NCBI RefSeq assembly: GCF_002252755.1
Contig: NZ_NHOY01000115.1
Span: 1-64,000, forward strand
DNA length: 64,000 nucleotides
Origin: Halorubrum sp. Hd13
GTDB lineage: Archaea; Halobacteriota; Halobacteria; Halobacteriales; Haloferacaceae
Direction: 5' to 3'
Below the pieces are notes generated by a model. The model was not told where the DNA came from and did no database searches. It saw only the letters and a list, made by a program, of their open reading frames with translations. Made by a program: the position numbers and the translations under genes. Positions 42,851 through 51,866 of the stretch are shown in pieces (positions within the stretch are counted from its first letter, which is position 1; each line of letters begins with the position of its first letter).

Positions 42851-44143
42851 TTAGAAGTCCGCCTTGCCCCACCGCAGGTCGTCGTACGTCGCCTGCTGGT
42901 CGCTGTCGAAGCGCTCCTCGAACTTCCGGCGGAGCGCCGCCTTCTCGGTGGCGTCGATCCGCGCCAGTTCGTCGGCCTTCGCCACCGCCTCGGGCGGACC
43001 GCGGGTCGTGGCCACCTCGGCGAGGACCTGCCGAGTGAGCCGGTCCCGCGTATCGGCGTCGCGGGTGAACGCGTACGGCGCCTCCAGCTTGTAGGTCACG
43101 TCGGTCCGCGGGTCGTACACGATCATGAACGTGGGCTCGTACAGCTCGGGATCGAGCTCGCGGTCGATCCCGAGCGCGTCGCCGTCGGCCGCCATCGTCG
43201 CGTCGGCGCCCCCGCGGCTTCTAAACCAGGTGGTGAACGTGAGCGCGTCGTCGAGGCGGTCGCCGCGGGCGCTTCCGGACGGGTCGCCGGCCCCGCCGCC
43301 GCTGGACTGCCCCGCGTCGTCCCGCCGCTCCAGCAGTCGGGTGAACAGCGCGGTGTCGTCCGGCCAGGGCGGCTCGACCCCCTTCCGCGCCAGCGTCCGG
43401 ACGATCGTCCCGCTGGAGGGGTTCTTCACGAAGCCGGCGAGCGGCACGTCGCGTTCGACGAAGCGCTCGACCAGCCGGACGTACTTCTCGACGACCGCGC
43501 GGGGCTTCGCCTCGCGGGCGAGCGCGCCCAGTTCCGGGTTGCGGTCCTCCCACGTGAACAGCTCCTTCGGGTAGATCGGGCCGTCCAGGACGAGCAGGTC
43601 GTCGACCTCGTCGGCGTGGTCGAGCGCGTGGGTTCCCTCGGCGAGGTACAGCGCGAGCGCGTGGACCACGCCCTCCGCGTACCGGTTCACCCGCGGCGCG
43701 TGGAGCACGCGCTGTCGGGTGTGCCCGTCGTCGCGCTGCCGCCAGTCGTCGTCGAAGTCGGCGGTGGAGTCGCCGGCGTGGACGGTGGCGACGATCGTGC
43801 GGTCGCGGTGGAGGTCCAAGTCCGTCGGGTCGCTCGCCATCGCGGCGTGGGCCACGTCGACGACGAGGCCGTTTTTAAACGTCGTCGGGTTGATCGTGCC
43901 GGAGTCGAGCCCGTGGACCGTCTCGAACGGGCGCTCGGCGAGGGCGGCGTCGTCGACGGGGGCCAGCCGGCGCTCGTGATCGCCCACCGGCTCGATCACG
44001 ACGCGGCCGTCGCGGCGGAGCTCGGGGAGCCAGTCGCGCCACACCCGCCCCGCGAGGTCGTCGTGGTCGGTCGTGTCCACGTCGCTCGCGATCCCGTACG
44101 CGAGCCGCGCGATGTTCTCGACGTGGATCGGATCGAGCGTCAC
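42851..44143 (-). CDS. nurA: NurA-domain nuclease
   Basis: The 430-aa protein has the NurA core: TVHGLDSGTINPTTFKNGLVVDVAHAAM near residue 77 (catalytic Asp) and LLVLDGPIYPKELF near 188 (second Asp). AGFVKNPSSGTIVRTLA follows near 248, and YEPTFMIVYDPR is late in the chain. NurA works with the HerA helicase in 5'-end resection of DNA breaks. No herA gene is adjacent. The GTG start at 44143 is supported by a TTTATATC box ~27 nt upstream. Confidence 0.88.
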   Translation of the reverse strand: MTLDPIHVENIARLAYGIASDVDTTDHDDLAGRVWRDWLPELRRDGRVVIEPVGDHERRLAPVDDAALAERPFETVHGLDSGTINPTTFKNGLVVDVAHAAMASDPTDLDLHRDRTIVATVHAGDSTADFDDDWRQRDDGHTRQRVLHAPRVNRYAEGVVHALALYLAEGTHALDHADEVDDLLVLDGPIYPKELFTWEDRNPELGALAREAKPRAVVEKYVRLVERFVERDVPLAGFVKNPSSGTIVRTLARKGVEPPWPDDTALFTRLLERRDDAGQSSGGGAGDPSGSARGDRLDDALTFTTWFRSRGGADATMAADGDALGIDRELDPELYEPTFMIVYDPRTDVTYKLEAPYAFTRDADTRDRLTRQVLAEVATTRGPPEAVAKADELARIDATEKAALRRKFEERFDSDQQATYDDLRWGKADF

Positions 44144-44254
44144 GGCCGTACCGCGGTTCGGAGGGATATAAAACGCGTCGGCTCGGGGATCGAGACCGCG
44201 AGCGGGACGAAATCGACGCGGTCGGCCTCCCGGTTGCGGACGGCGTTCCCCGTG

Positions 44255-44314
44255 GTGTGGACCGCCGACTCCTCACGTCCCCCCGTGTGGACCGCCGACT
44301 CCTCACGTCCCCCC
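44255..44314. repeat. Two tandem copies of a 30-bp unit
   Basis: GTGTGGACCGCCGACTCCTC plus ten further bases occurs identically at 44255-44284 and 44285-44314. A diverged third start follows. The second copy runs into the 3' end of the small membrane protein gene on the minus strand. Confidence 0.9.
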
Positions 44315-44635
44315 GTCGCGTGGATCGCCGGCTCCGCTGATCTCCCCTTCGTGCGGGTCGCCGCGCGGGGCGCCGCTCTCCCGGCTCTCCTCGCCGGTCG
44401 GTTCCGCCGCGATTTTGCTCTGTAATCGGTCGAGCCCGAGCGTGAGAACGAAGAAGCTCCCGCCGACGTAGAGGAGCGACTGCGGCTCGGCGACGAGTCG
44501 GCTTATCAGGCCGTTTCCGTAGCCGATCACGCTGCTCAGGTATCCCAGTACCGACGTGGTCCATCCGAGTCCCGTGAGGCCGGTGAGCTGGTTAAGCAGG
44601 TCTTTATCGAATTCGCGTGTCAGTTCGGGCCGCAT
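44303..44635 (-). CDS. Small membrane-associated hypothetical protein (110 aa)
   Basis: The protein begins MRPELTREFDKDLLNQLTGL. It has one or two hydrophobic segments (about 24-40 and 54-68) around GYGNGLISRLVAEPQSLLYVGG. It ends in a disordered, charged tail (GESRESGAPRGDPHEGE-like composition). No family is recognised. The stop lies inside the 30-bp tandem repeat. It is divergent from the transducer region. Confidence 0.6.
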   Translation of the reverse strand: MRPELTREFDKDLLNQLTGLTGLGWTTSVLGYLSSVIGYGNGLISRLVAEPQSLLYVGGSFFVLTLGLDRLQSKIAAEPTGEESRESGAPRGDPHEGEISGAGDPRDGGT

Positions 44636-44689
44636 GGGAATGGTATCATCACCTTAACGAGAGCTACTCCGGGACGGTACATAAATTAT

Positions 44690-44880
44690 TTTCATGATAA
44701 GAAGAACGTATATTTTGTGTGAATGTACGGACTTCGAGAACGTCTCCGTCCTCCGCCTGTCTCCGGTCCACCGGTTTTCGGTGGTGTCGGCCGAAACGGC
44801 CTCCGGATCCCGGATTGCGGCTTTCTCCGGCGTCTGCGCACGATTTACGGTATCAGTCGTAATATTCGGGAAGGGGGATA
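44690..44880 (+). ncRNA. Candidate structured RNA upstream of the transducer gene
   Basis: Three hairpins follow each other almost without gaps: CCACCG-GTTTT-CGGTGG (44768-44784), GGCCG-AAA-CGGCC (44789-44801) and TCCGG-ATC-CCGGA (44802-44814). A TATA-like GTATATTTT at ~44708-44716 could start a transcript near 44735. The region is not convincingly coding; a 72-codon frame at 44694 has no family features. It could be a small RNA; the transducer has its own TATA box further on. Confidence 0.35.
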
Positions 44881-44908
44881 TTTTAACCGGTGGGGTCGAC
44901 CTCCGGTC

Positions 44909-46819
44909 ATGACCGAACCAGCCACTGGGTCAGCGGCGGACGCGTCCGGACCGTCCGGCGTGGGGCACACGATCCGAGAGATCGTCCGATACGTCCCGGA
45001 CGGCACGTCCATGCCGAAGGAGATGTGGGGCGGCCGGCACCGGAACGTCCTGATCGCGATCGCGGTACAGGTGCCGTTTCTGATCGCGTTGGGGCTGTAC
45101 AGCGGGACCGAGCCGTTCACCGGCGCGGAGATCCCCGCGACGCCGCTTTGGATGCTCGGCGGCTTCGTCGCGATCATCCTCGGCACGGCGGGGCTGGCGA
45201 ACGTGTCTCGGCTCGGTCGACGCCAGCGGACGGTGCTCGCGGCGTTCAGCCTCATGACCGTCTCGATGGCGTTGGTGAAGCTGTCCGGCGGCTACATCGA
45301 GGCGCACTTCAGCTTCTTCGTGTTCGTGGCGGTGCTCGCCCTGTACGAGGACTGGGTCCCGTTCGCCGTCGGCGTCGGGTACGTCGCCATCGGCCACGGC
45401 GCGTTCAGCCTGATCGACGCGAGCCTCGTCTACAACCACGCCGCGGCGATCGAGAACCCGATCATCTGGGGCGGAATTCACGCGTTCTTCATCCTCGGGC
45501 TCGTGGGCGCGCTGATGGTCAACTGGTACTCCATCGAGAAGTCGCGCGAGGAGGCGCAGCGCCAGCTCGACCTCGTCGCCGAGCAGAAGTCGGAGATCCA
45601 AGACGTCGAGGAGGCGAAGGCGGAAGTCGAGAAGCGCCGCGAGGAGGTCGAGCGGCTGAACGACCACCTCGAGACGAAGGCCGACGACTACAGCGCGACG
45701 ATGGACCGCGCGGCCGACGGCGACCTCACGGTCCGGCTGGACGCCGGCAGCGAGAGCGAGGCGATGGAGCAGATCGGCGCCGCGTTCAACGAGATGATGG
45801 ACGACATCGAGTCGACGATGCGCGACGTCCAGTCGTTCGCGGGCGAGGTGTCCGCGGCCAGCGAGAAGACGGTCGAAGGCGTGGACACGGCCGAGGCGCG
45901 CAGCGAGGACGTGAGTCGGTCGGTCACGGAGATCGCAGAGGGAGCGGACGAGCAGCGCGAGATGCTCGAACAGGTCTCAGGCGAGATGAACAACCTCTCG
46001 GCGACGATCGAGGAGGTCGCTTCCTCGACGGAGACCGTCGCGGACGCGGCCCAGCAGACCGCGTCGATCGCAAACGAGGGACAGGACACCGCCGGCGAGG
46101 CGATCGACAGCGTCGGCGAGTCCCGCGAATCGATCGGCGCGACCGCGGAGAAGGTCAGGGTCCTCGACGAGCGGATGGACGACATCGGCGAGATCGTCGA
46201 CCTGATAAGCGACATCGCGGAACAGACGAACCTGCTCGCGCTCAACGCCAACATCGAGGCCGCGCGGGCCGGCGGCGGCGGCGGCGGGAGCGACGGGTTC
46301 GCCGTCGTCGCCGACGAGGTGAAACAGCTCGCCGAGGAGACCCAGGAGGCGGCCCAGGAGATCGAGGAGCTCATCGCCGGCACGCAGTCGCAGACGCAGG
46401 CGACCGTCGAGGAGGTCCGGACCGCCGAGGAACATATGGAGGCCAGCGCCGAGGCCGTCAGCGACGCCGCGGACGCGTTCGCCGAGGTGGCGGGCAACGC
46501 CGCCGAGACCGACGACGGGATCCGCGAGATCAGCAAGGCGACCGACGACCAGGCCGCGAGCACCGAGGAGACGGTGTCGATGGTCGAGGAGGTGGCAGGG
46601 ATCAGCAAGTCGACCGCCGACGAGGCCGACGACGTCAGCGAGGCGGCCGACGAGCAGCTCGCCGCGATGTCGCAGGCGACGGCCGAGGCCGGTTCGCTCG
46701 CCGATCAGGCCGAGCGGCTCCGCGCGCTGCTCCGGAAGTTCGAGGTCGGCGGAGAGTCGCCCGACGACCCGTCGGCGTCGCGCAACGTCGCGATGGGCGA
46801 CGGCGGCCGTTCGGACTGA
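44909..46819 (+). CDS. Methyl-accepting chemotaxis (halobacterial) transducer, HtrVIII-like
   Basis: The 636-aa protein has six TM helices in the first ~206 residues, with histidines H133, H163, H177 and H191 in or beside them. A HAMP-like segment follows (~262-310), then a long MCP coiled coil with the signalling tip DIAEQTNLLALNANIEAARA near residue 440. The six-TM sensor with GGYIEAHFSFFVF resembles HtrVIII of Halobacterium, described as an oxygen-responsive transducer. A G/S insertion follows the tip. ATG 44909 lies ~27 nt after a TATTTTAA box, so I do not use the longer open frame. CheA/W genes are not nearby. Confidence 0.88.
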   Translation: MTEPATGSAADASGPSGVGHTIREIVRYVPDGTSMPKEMWGGRHRNVLIAIAVQVPFLIALGLYSGTEPFTGAEIPATPLWMLGGFVAIILGTAGLANVSRLGRRQRTVLAAFSLMTVSMALVKLSGGYIEAHFSFFVFVAVLALYEDWVPFAVGVGYVAIGHGAFSLIDASLVYNHAAAIENPIIWGGIHAFFILGLVGALMVNWYSIEKSREEAQRQLDLVAEQKSEIQDVEEAKAEVEKRREEVERLNDHLETKADDYSATMDRAADGDLTVRLDAGSESEAMEQIGAAFNEMMDDIESTMRDVQSFAGEVSAASEKTVEGVDTAEARSEDVSRSVTEIAEGADEQREMLEQVSGEMNNLSATIEEVASSTETVADAAQQTASIANEGQDTAGEAIDSVGESRESIGATAEKVRVLDERMDDIGEIVDLISDIAEQTNLLALNANIEAARAGGGGGGSDGFAVVADEVKQLAEETQEAAQEIEELIAGTQSQTQATVEEVRTAEEHMEASAEAVSDAADAFAEVAGNAAETDDGIREISKATDDQAASTEETVSMVEEVAGISKSTADEADDVSEAADEQLAAMSQATAEAGSLADQAERLRALLRKFEVGGESPDDPSASRNVAMGDGGRSD

Positions 46820-46853
46820 GACGCCGCCGCGGACGGCCCGACGGCGGTCCCTT

Positions 46854-47330
46854 TTATATCGCGTCGACGACGGCCTCCAGCACCGGCAGCGCGCGCTTCA
46901 CCTGCGCGCCGTCCTCGACGAAGACCAGCGTCCGCGGCGGGCGGACCGCCTTCGGTCTGACGCGGAGGCCCGCCTCGTCGGCCGCGGCGGCGGCGAGTCC
47001 GGGGATATCGGGCGCGTCGGACGGGTCGGACGAGTCGGGCGCGTCGGACGGGTCGACAGCATCCGTCTCACGGTCCGCGTCGCCGCCGACGAACTCGACC
47101 CGGACGCGGTCGGGGTGGACGTACACCTCGGCGACTTCGCGCCCGACGCCGTCGCCGCCGGCCTCGCCCTCGCGAACGATCCGGTACGCGAGCGCGCCGT
47201 CGGTCGTCGGCTCGACGTCGGGGTCGGCGTCGGCGAGCGCGAGGTCCCGCAGGCGCCCCTCGTTGCCGGAGACCTCCGACGCGAGCAGCTGGCCGATCCG
47301 GACGCCGTCGGTCAGTCGGTCCGCGACCAT
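46854..47330 (-). CDS. Hypothetical protein coupled to DUF2240
   Basis: The 158-aa acidic protein begins MVADRLTDGVRIGQLLASEV. It has a D/S/P-rich repeat middle (about 93-107, with DPSDAPD units) and a closing RTLVFVEDGAQVKRALPVLEAVVDAI segment. No family is recognised. Its ATG overlaps the TGA of the DUF2240 gene (TGATG), so the two are translationally coupled. Confidence 0.7.
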   Translation of the reverse strand: MVADRLTDGVRIGQLLASEVSGNEGRLRDLALADADPDVEPTTDGALAYRIVREGEAGGDGVGREVAEVYVHPDRVRVEFVGGDADRETDAVDPSDAPDSSDPSDAPDIPGLAAAAADEAGLRVRPKAVRPPRTLVFVEDGAQVKRALPVLEAVVDAI

Positions 47331-47833
47331 CAGGCGTCACCCGCGGCGTCGGTCGCCGCCTCGTCGGCGTCGCCGGACGGCTCTCCGGCGGCGGCGAGTT
47401 CCTCGCGCACGTCGGCCGCGAGGTGATCGACCGCGGCGCCGTGCTCCTTCGCGACGAGGACCGCGGCCGCCTCGATGGTGACCGCGAGCGCGCGCTGTCG
47501 CTCGTTGATCGCGGCGACCGCGCGCTGCTTCTCGACGCCGGCCGCGACGATGGCGTCGAGGGCGGTCTCGAAGGTGGACTGCTCCCGGAGGATCGACTCG
47601 TCGGGCGCGAACCCCTCCGGGACGAACACGTCGTCGGGGTCGAAGCGCGCGACGAGGTCGCCGTCCTCCTCGGCGACCAGCCCGCGGCCGACGGCGACGT
47701 CGACCAGCCGCTTCGCCTGATCCGGCGAGAACCAGTCGCGGTCGAGCGACAGCGCGACGACGAACTCGCCCTCGCCCAGCCGCTCCTTCGCGCGGTGTTT
47801 GAACGGGACGGCGACGGCGACCTCCAAGCTCAT
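47330..47833 (-). CDS. DUF2240 family protein
   Basis: The 167-aa protein begins MSLEVAVAVPFKHRAKERLGEGEFVVALSLDRDWFSPDQAKRL-type sequence, characteristic of the archaeal DUF2240 family. The pattern suggests a winged-helix-like N-terminal domain followed by an alpha-helical region and a disordered A/D-rich tail. The function is unknown. It is the first gene of a two-gene operon and is divergent from the aldo/keto reductase gene. Confidence 0.82.
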   Translation of the reverse strand: MSLEVAVAVPFKHRAKERLGEGEFVVALSLDRDWFSPDQAKRLVDVAVGRGLVAEEDGDLVARFDPDDVFVPEGFAPDESILREQSTFETALDAIVAAGVEKQRAVAAINERQRALAVTIEAAAVLVAKEHGAAVDHLAADVREELAAAGEPSGDADEAATDAAGDA

Positions 47834-47959
47834 GTTCGATCGGCGGGGTGTCGACGGCGGTAAACCTACCGGACCGCGGGGCGCGTTCGGAGCGGTCGCG
47901 GCGCCCGGCCGGGTCAGACGCCGCCAACCGTTATGCCGCGGCGGCGCGATGGCACACGT

Positions 47960-48844
47960 ATGGAGACCCGCCCGCTCGGTGACACCGGTCACCACAGTAG
48001 CGTGATGACGTTCGGCGCGATCGCGCTCAACTGGCTCGAACAGGAGGGCGCGAACCAGCTCGTCGAGCACGTCCTCGACTACGGCGTCAACCACTTCGAC
48101 GTGGCGCCGACGTACGGCGACGCGGAGCTGAAGCTCGGCCCGAAACTCCGCCAGCACCGCGAGGAGATATTCCTGGGCTGTAAGACCCAAGAGCGGACGT
48201 ACGAGGGCGCGTGGCGCAAGCTCGACCGCTCGCTGAACCGACTCGGCGTCGAGAAAATCGACCTGTATCAGCTCCACGGGCTCGAGTACGACGAGGAACT
48301 GGACGCGATCACGGGCGACGACGGCGCGCTCGCGGCGTTTCGCGAGGCCAAAGAGCAGGGGCTGATCGACCACATCGGGCTGACGAGCCACGGCGACCCC
48401 GACCTCATCCTCGACGCGCTCGACCGCATCGACGACCTCGAGACCGTGATGTTCCCGCTGAACCCCGTCGTCGCCGGCAAGGACGGCGACGAATACGACT
48501 ACGAGGCCGTCCTCACCCGGGCCGAGGCGGAGGACGTCGGCACGCTCGGGATCAAGGCGTTCGCCGGCGGCTCGTGGCCGCCGACCGACCAGCTCCCCGA
48601 GGCGGACCGGCCGTTCGCGAACTGGTACCGCCCGGTCACCGCGCCCGACGAGGTCCGCGAGCGGTTCGATTTCGCCGCCGCGCAGGGGCTCACCAGCGTC
48701 GTCAGCGCCGGCGACCCGAAGCTCGTCACCATGATCCTCGAGGCCGCCGCCGACTTCACCGGGATGGACGAGACCGCCCAGCGGTCGCTGATCGAGCGGG
48801 TCCGCCACGAAGACAGCCCGGTTCCCGAACAGCTGCACCACTGA
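47960..48844 (+). CDS. Aldo/keto reductase
   Basis: The 294-aa protein has NHFDVAPTYGDAELKLG near residue 45, with the Asp and Tyr of the AKR catalytic tetrad. The FLGCKTQER strand has the Lys, DLYQLHGLE has the His, and a late TSVVSAGDPKLVTMILE block follows. It groups with short bacterial-type AKRs often annotated as oxidoreductases of unknown substrate. The methyltransferase gene starts 9 nt after its stop, suggesting an operon. Confidence 0.9.
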   Translation: METRPLGDTGHHSSVMTFGAIALNWLEQEGANQLVEHVLDYGVNHFDVAPTYGDAELKLGPKLRQHREEIFLGCKTQERTYEGAWRKLDRSLNRLGVEKIDLYQLHGLEYDEELDAITGDDGALAAFREAKEQGLIDHIGLTSHGDPDLILDALDRIDDLETVMFPLNPVVAGKDGDEYDYEAVLTRAEAEDVGTLGIKAFAGGSWPPTDQLPEADRPFANWYRPVTAPDEVRERFDFAAAQGLTSVVSAGDPKLVTMILEAAADFTGMDETAQRSLIERVRHEDSPVPEQLHH

Positions 48845-48853
48845 GCCCGGAGC

Positions 48854-49615
48854 ATGGACGTCCCGAAGACGGTCGCGGCCGCGCTCGAGGACCGACCGGT
48901 GGCCGGGAAGCGCTGTCTGGAGGCCGGGGCGGGCGCCGGGAACGCGACCGCCGGACTGCTCGCGAACGGCGCCGCCCGGGTGTACGCCGTGACGAACGAC
49001 CGGGGCCACGCGCTGACGACGCGACGGCGCGTCGGTGACGGCGGCGGCGACGACGGTGACGGGAACGGCGGCGACGACGGCACCGTCGACCACCGACTGG
49101 CGGTGCTGGAGGCGGACCTCCGGGCGGTCCCGCTCCCCGACGACTCCGTCGACCTGATCACCGCGCACGGTCTCTGTAACGTCCTCGACCCCGCGGCGCT
49201 GTCGGCGGTCGCCGCGGAGCTCTCGCGGGTCGCGGCCCCGGGCGCGCACCTCGTCGTCGACGACTACGACCCGCTCCCGGACGACGCCGCGATCCGCGAG
49301 CTGTTCGCCGTCGAGAACGCCGCGTCGGAGCTGGCCCGCGGCCGCCCGGCGCTCACCTTCTACCCGGCGGCGTTCCTGCGGCGGTTCTTCGCGGGGCACG
49401 GCTGGGAGTTCGAACGGGAGCGGACGCTGCTGAAGCCGGTGCCCTGGACCGAGAGTCACGTCTCCACCCACGCCGACGAGGCCGCGACCGCGGCCGCGGA
49501 CTGCCCCGGTGAGTCCGGCGACGCGCTGGCGGCGACCGCTCGTCGGCTCGCGGGCGAGATCGGGTCGGAATCGGTCGGGCGGATGTACGGTCTCGCGTTC
49601 CGTCTCCCGGACTGA
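48854..49615 (+). CDS. Class I SAM-dependent methyltransferase
   Basis: The 253-aa protein has the SAM motif CLEAGAGAGNATAGLLANGA near residue 21, an AVTNDRG ribose-binding strand and VPLPDDSVDLITAHGLCNVL near 95. VAAPGAHLVVDDYDPLP completes the core. A G/D-rich insertion (about 61-76) is typical of halophilic proteins. The substrate is not predictable. It lies 9 nt downstream of the aldo/keto reductase gene. Confidence 0.85.
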   Translation: MDVPKTVAAALEDRPVAGKRCLEAGAGAGNATAGLLANGAARVYAVTNDRGHALTTRRRVGDGGGDDGDGNGGDDGTVDHRLAVLEADLRAVPLPDDSVDLITAHGLCNVLDPAALSAVAAELSRVAAPGAHLVVDDYDPLPDDAAIRELFAVENAASELARGRPALTFYPAAFLRRFFAGHGWEFERERTLLKPVPWTESHVSTHADEAATAAADCPGESGDALAATARRLAGEIGSESVGRMYGLAFRLPD

Positions 49616-49728
49616 AAGCCTCGGAACCGCGATTCCGACGGGACTCCCCGCGATCGGGAGGCCCCGTGCCGAACGCGGGGTGCTGCATTCATCAGTGGCG
49701 CGCGCGATTCCCGAAACGGGGAGACACC

Positions 49729-50091
49729 ATGGTCGTAAGCGTTCATCACTACGAGCTGGCGGAGTCGGCGTCCCCGTCGGATTTCCGCGACGCGGTAGCG
49801 GAGGCCGTCGACCGCGGGCTGTTCGAGGGCGTTCCCGGGCTGGTCGAACACCGGATCGGCCGCGGTATCAGAGGGGACCGGGCCGGGGAGTTCGCGGCCG
49901 TTTGGGTGTACGAGAGCCGAGAGGCGTGGGCGGACGTCTGGGGACCGGCGGGTGACCCGGTGGCGAAGACCGAGTACCCGGACGACTGGCTCACGTGGGA
50001 GGACGAACTGCTGGATCCGTTGCTCGCCGACGATCCCGACGCGATCGAGTACACCTCGTACGAACTCATCGCCGAGAGCGGCGACGAGTAA
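49729..50091 (+). CDS. Hypothetical protein (120 aa), dimeric alpha/beta-barrel-like
   Basis: The 120-aa protein starts MVVSVHHYELAESASPSDF. It contains GLVEHRIGRGIRGDRAGEFAAVWVYESREAW, a strand-helix pattern reminiscent of ferredoxin-like alpha/beta-barrel (NIPSNAP/ABM-type) proteins. That resemblance is weak. A GGGAG lies 6 nt before the ATG and could be a ribosome-binding site. Function is unknown. Confidence 0.65.
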   Translation: MVVSVHHYELAESASPSDFRDAVAEAVDRGLFEGVPGLVEHRIGRGIRGDRAGEFAAVWVYESREAWADVWGPAGDPVAKTEYPDDWLTWEDELLDPLLADDPDAIEYTSYELIAESGDE

Positions 50092-50178
50092 TTCGCCGGG
50101 ACAACTCACCGGCTGACGGGTTCGACGGGCGGGGACGAGCCGGCGGGAACGCGTCGGCCGACCGCCGCCGTCGACCCG

Positions 50179-51642
50179 TCAGTCGTCGTCGGTCGCCGCG
50201 GGCGCCGTCGCAGCGGAGCCGACGCCCGCGTCGGTCGGCGTCGCGTTCAGGCTGTAGCCGGTCGCGGCCATGGCGAACAGCACGAGCGGCGAGAGGAACG
50301 CGAACAGGTAGTACGGCGCGTACTCCAGCGTCGGGACCCCGGTGACGCCCGCCATGTAGACGGCGCCCGCGTGCCACGGGAACAGCGCGCCGGTCGGCGT
50401 CCCCGCCGCCTCGACGGCGCGGGAGAGCTGGTCGGTGTCCATCCCGAACTCCTCGTAGGTGTTCCGGAGCGTGACGCTCGGGAGCACGATGCTCATGTAC
50501 TGCTGCGCGGTGAGCGCGTTGATGACGATCGCCGAGACGCCGGTGCCGGCGACGAGCGCGCCCGGGCTCCGCACGGCGGAGGTGAAGGCGTGAGCGATCA
50601 CCGCCAACACGCCGGTCCGCTCCAAGATCCCGCCGAGCGAGAGCGCCGCGACGACGACCGTGATCGTCCACGCGGAGCCGGTGAGGCCGCCGGTCGCGAG
50701 CAGTTCGTTCACCAGTTCGGAGCCGGACTCGGGCGCGGTCCCGTACATGAACGTGTCCCACGCGGCGACGAACCCGGCGCCCTGGACGAACACCGTCGTG
50801 AGCACGCCGGCGAAGACGCCGGCGACGAGGGTCGGCAGGGGGGCGTACCCGCGCAGCGCCAGCCCGAAGGTGACGGCGAGGGGGACGAACGCGAGCAGCG
50901 TGATCGCGTACGTCCCGGCGAGCGCGCCCTGGATCTCGGCGATCCGGCCCGCGGGGATCGCGCCGCTGGCGCGGAGCCCGAGCGCGAGGAAGCCGAGCAC
51001 CGCGAGCCCGAAGGCGACGAGGGTGCCGGTCCGCATCCGGCGAATGTGCGCGTACAGGTCCGTGTTCGCCACCCCGGCGGCGAGGTTCGTCGTGTCCGAG
51101 AGCGGCGACTGCTTGTCGCCGGCGTACGCGCCTGAAAGGACGGCCCCGACCGTCATCGGGTCCGGGACGCCGAGCCCGGCGCCGATGCCGACGAAGGCGA
51201 CGCCGAGCGTGCCGACGGTGGTCCACGACGAGCCGATCGCGAAGGCGACGACCGCCGCGACGACCGCGGCGGCGGGGAGGAACGTCGCGGGCGTGAGCGT
51301 CTCCAGCCCGAAGTACATGAGCCCCGGAATCGTCCCGGCGCTCACCCACGTCGCGATGAGCCCGTAGATGGTGAAGATGATCAGCAGCGCCTGCAGCCCC
51401 ATCACGAGACCGTTGGCGATGCCGTCGAACAGGTCGTCCCAGTCGTAGCCGAGCCAGAGGCCGAAGACGCCGACGAAGGCGATGCTCCAGAGGAGCGGCG
51501 CGTGCGGGTCGAGGCCGAGGACGGCCGAGCCGATACCGAGGAACGCCACGACCGCGAGGACCGGGACCAGCGCCGCCGCCAGGCTCGGACGGCGGTCCGG
51601 ATCGATGTCCTCGTACGTCGTGGGCGTGAACGAGCGTGCCAT
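50179..51642 (-). CDS. nhaC: NhaC-family Na+/H+ antiporter
   Basis: The 487-aa membrane protein has about twelve hydrophobic segments. NhaC-type blocks are ATFLPAAAVVAAVVAFAIGSSWTTVGTLG near residue 130, SGAYAGDKQSPLSDTTNLAAG near 180 with conserved polar residues in the membrane, and a late FPWHAGAVYMAGVTGVP. It would export sodium in exchange for protons. An ATTTATG box ~27 nt upstream supports ATG 51642 as a leaderless start. Confidence 0.9.
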   Translation of the reverse strand: MARSFTPTTYEDIDPDRRPSLAAALVPVLAVVAFLGIGSAVLGLDPHAPLLWSIAFVGVFGLWLGYDWDDLFDGIANGLVMGLQALLIIFTIYGLIATWVSAGTIPGLMYFGLETLTPATFLPAAAVVAAVVAFAIGSSWTTVGTLGVAFVGIGAGLGVPDPMTVGAVLSGAYAGDKQSPLSDTTNLAAGVANTDLYAHIRRMRTGTLVAFGLAVLGFLALGLRASGAIPAGRIAEIQGALAGTYAITLLAFVPLAVTFGLALRGYAPLPTLVAGVFAGVLTTVFVQGAGFVAAWDTFMYGTAPESGSELVNELLATGGLTGSAWTITVVVAALSLGGILERTGVLAVIAHAFTSAVRSPGALVAGTGVSAIVINALTAQQYMSIVLPSVTLRNTYEEFGMDTDQLSRAVEAAGTPTGALFPWHAGAVYMAGVTGVPTLEYAPYYLFAFLSPLVLFAMAATGYSLNATPTDAGVGSAATAPAATDDD

Positions 51643-51866
51643 GAGCGACCGTATTCCTTTGAAGCATAAATATGTCTTGGAATATGCGTAGCGAAGATAA
51701 CGATCGTTCATCGTCATCGACGCGGCGACGGGGGACTCCCGGCGAGGGAGCGTCGCCTCCGGTGACCGTCGCCGCCGAACCCCACCGCGTCCGACCGTGT
51801 GCCGCCGTGTCGCGCGGGTCCCCGAACGGACGGTCTTATACGCGTCGGTGGACAAGAACGGCCAAC

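Noticed and set aside
44723-44908. N-terminal extension of the transducer
   Set aside because: The frame is open, but a TATA-like box at ~44880 lies 27 nt before ATG 44909 and the extension is Arg/Pro/Gly-rich and not transducer-like.
44694-44912. 72-codon plus-strand frame before the transducer
   Set aside because: It overlaps the hairpin cluster and the transducer promoter, has no family features, and its codon positions do not show the GC bias of neighbouring genes.
47834-49471. Long minus-strand extension upstream of DUF2240
   Set aside because: DUF2240 has its family start at 47833; the extension is antisense to the aldo/keto reductase and methyltransferase genes and shows no domain.
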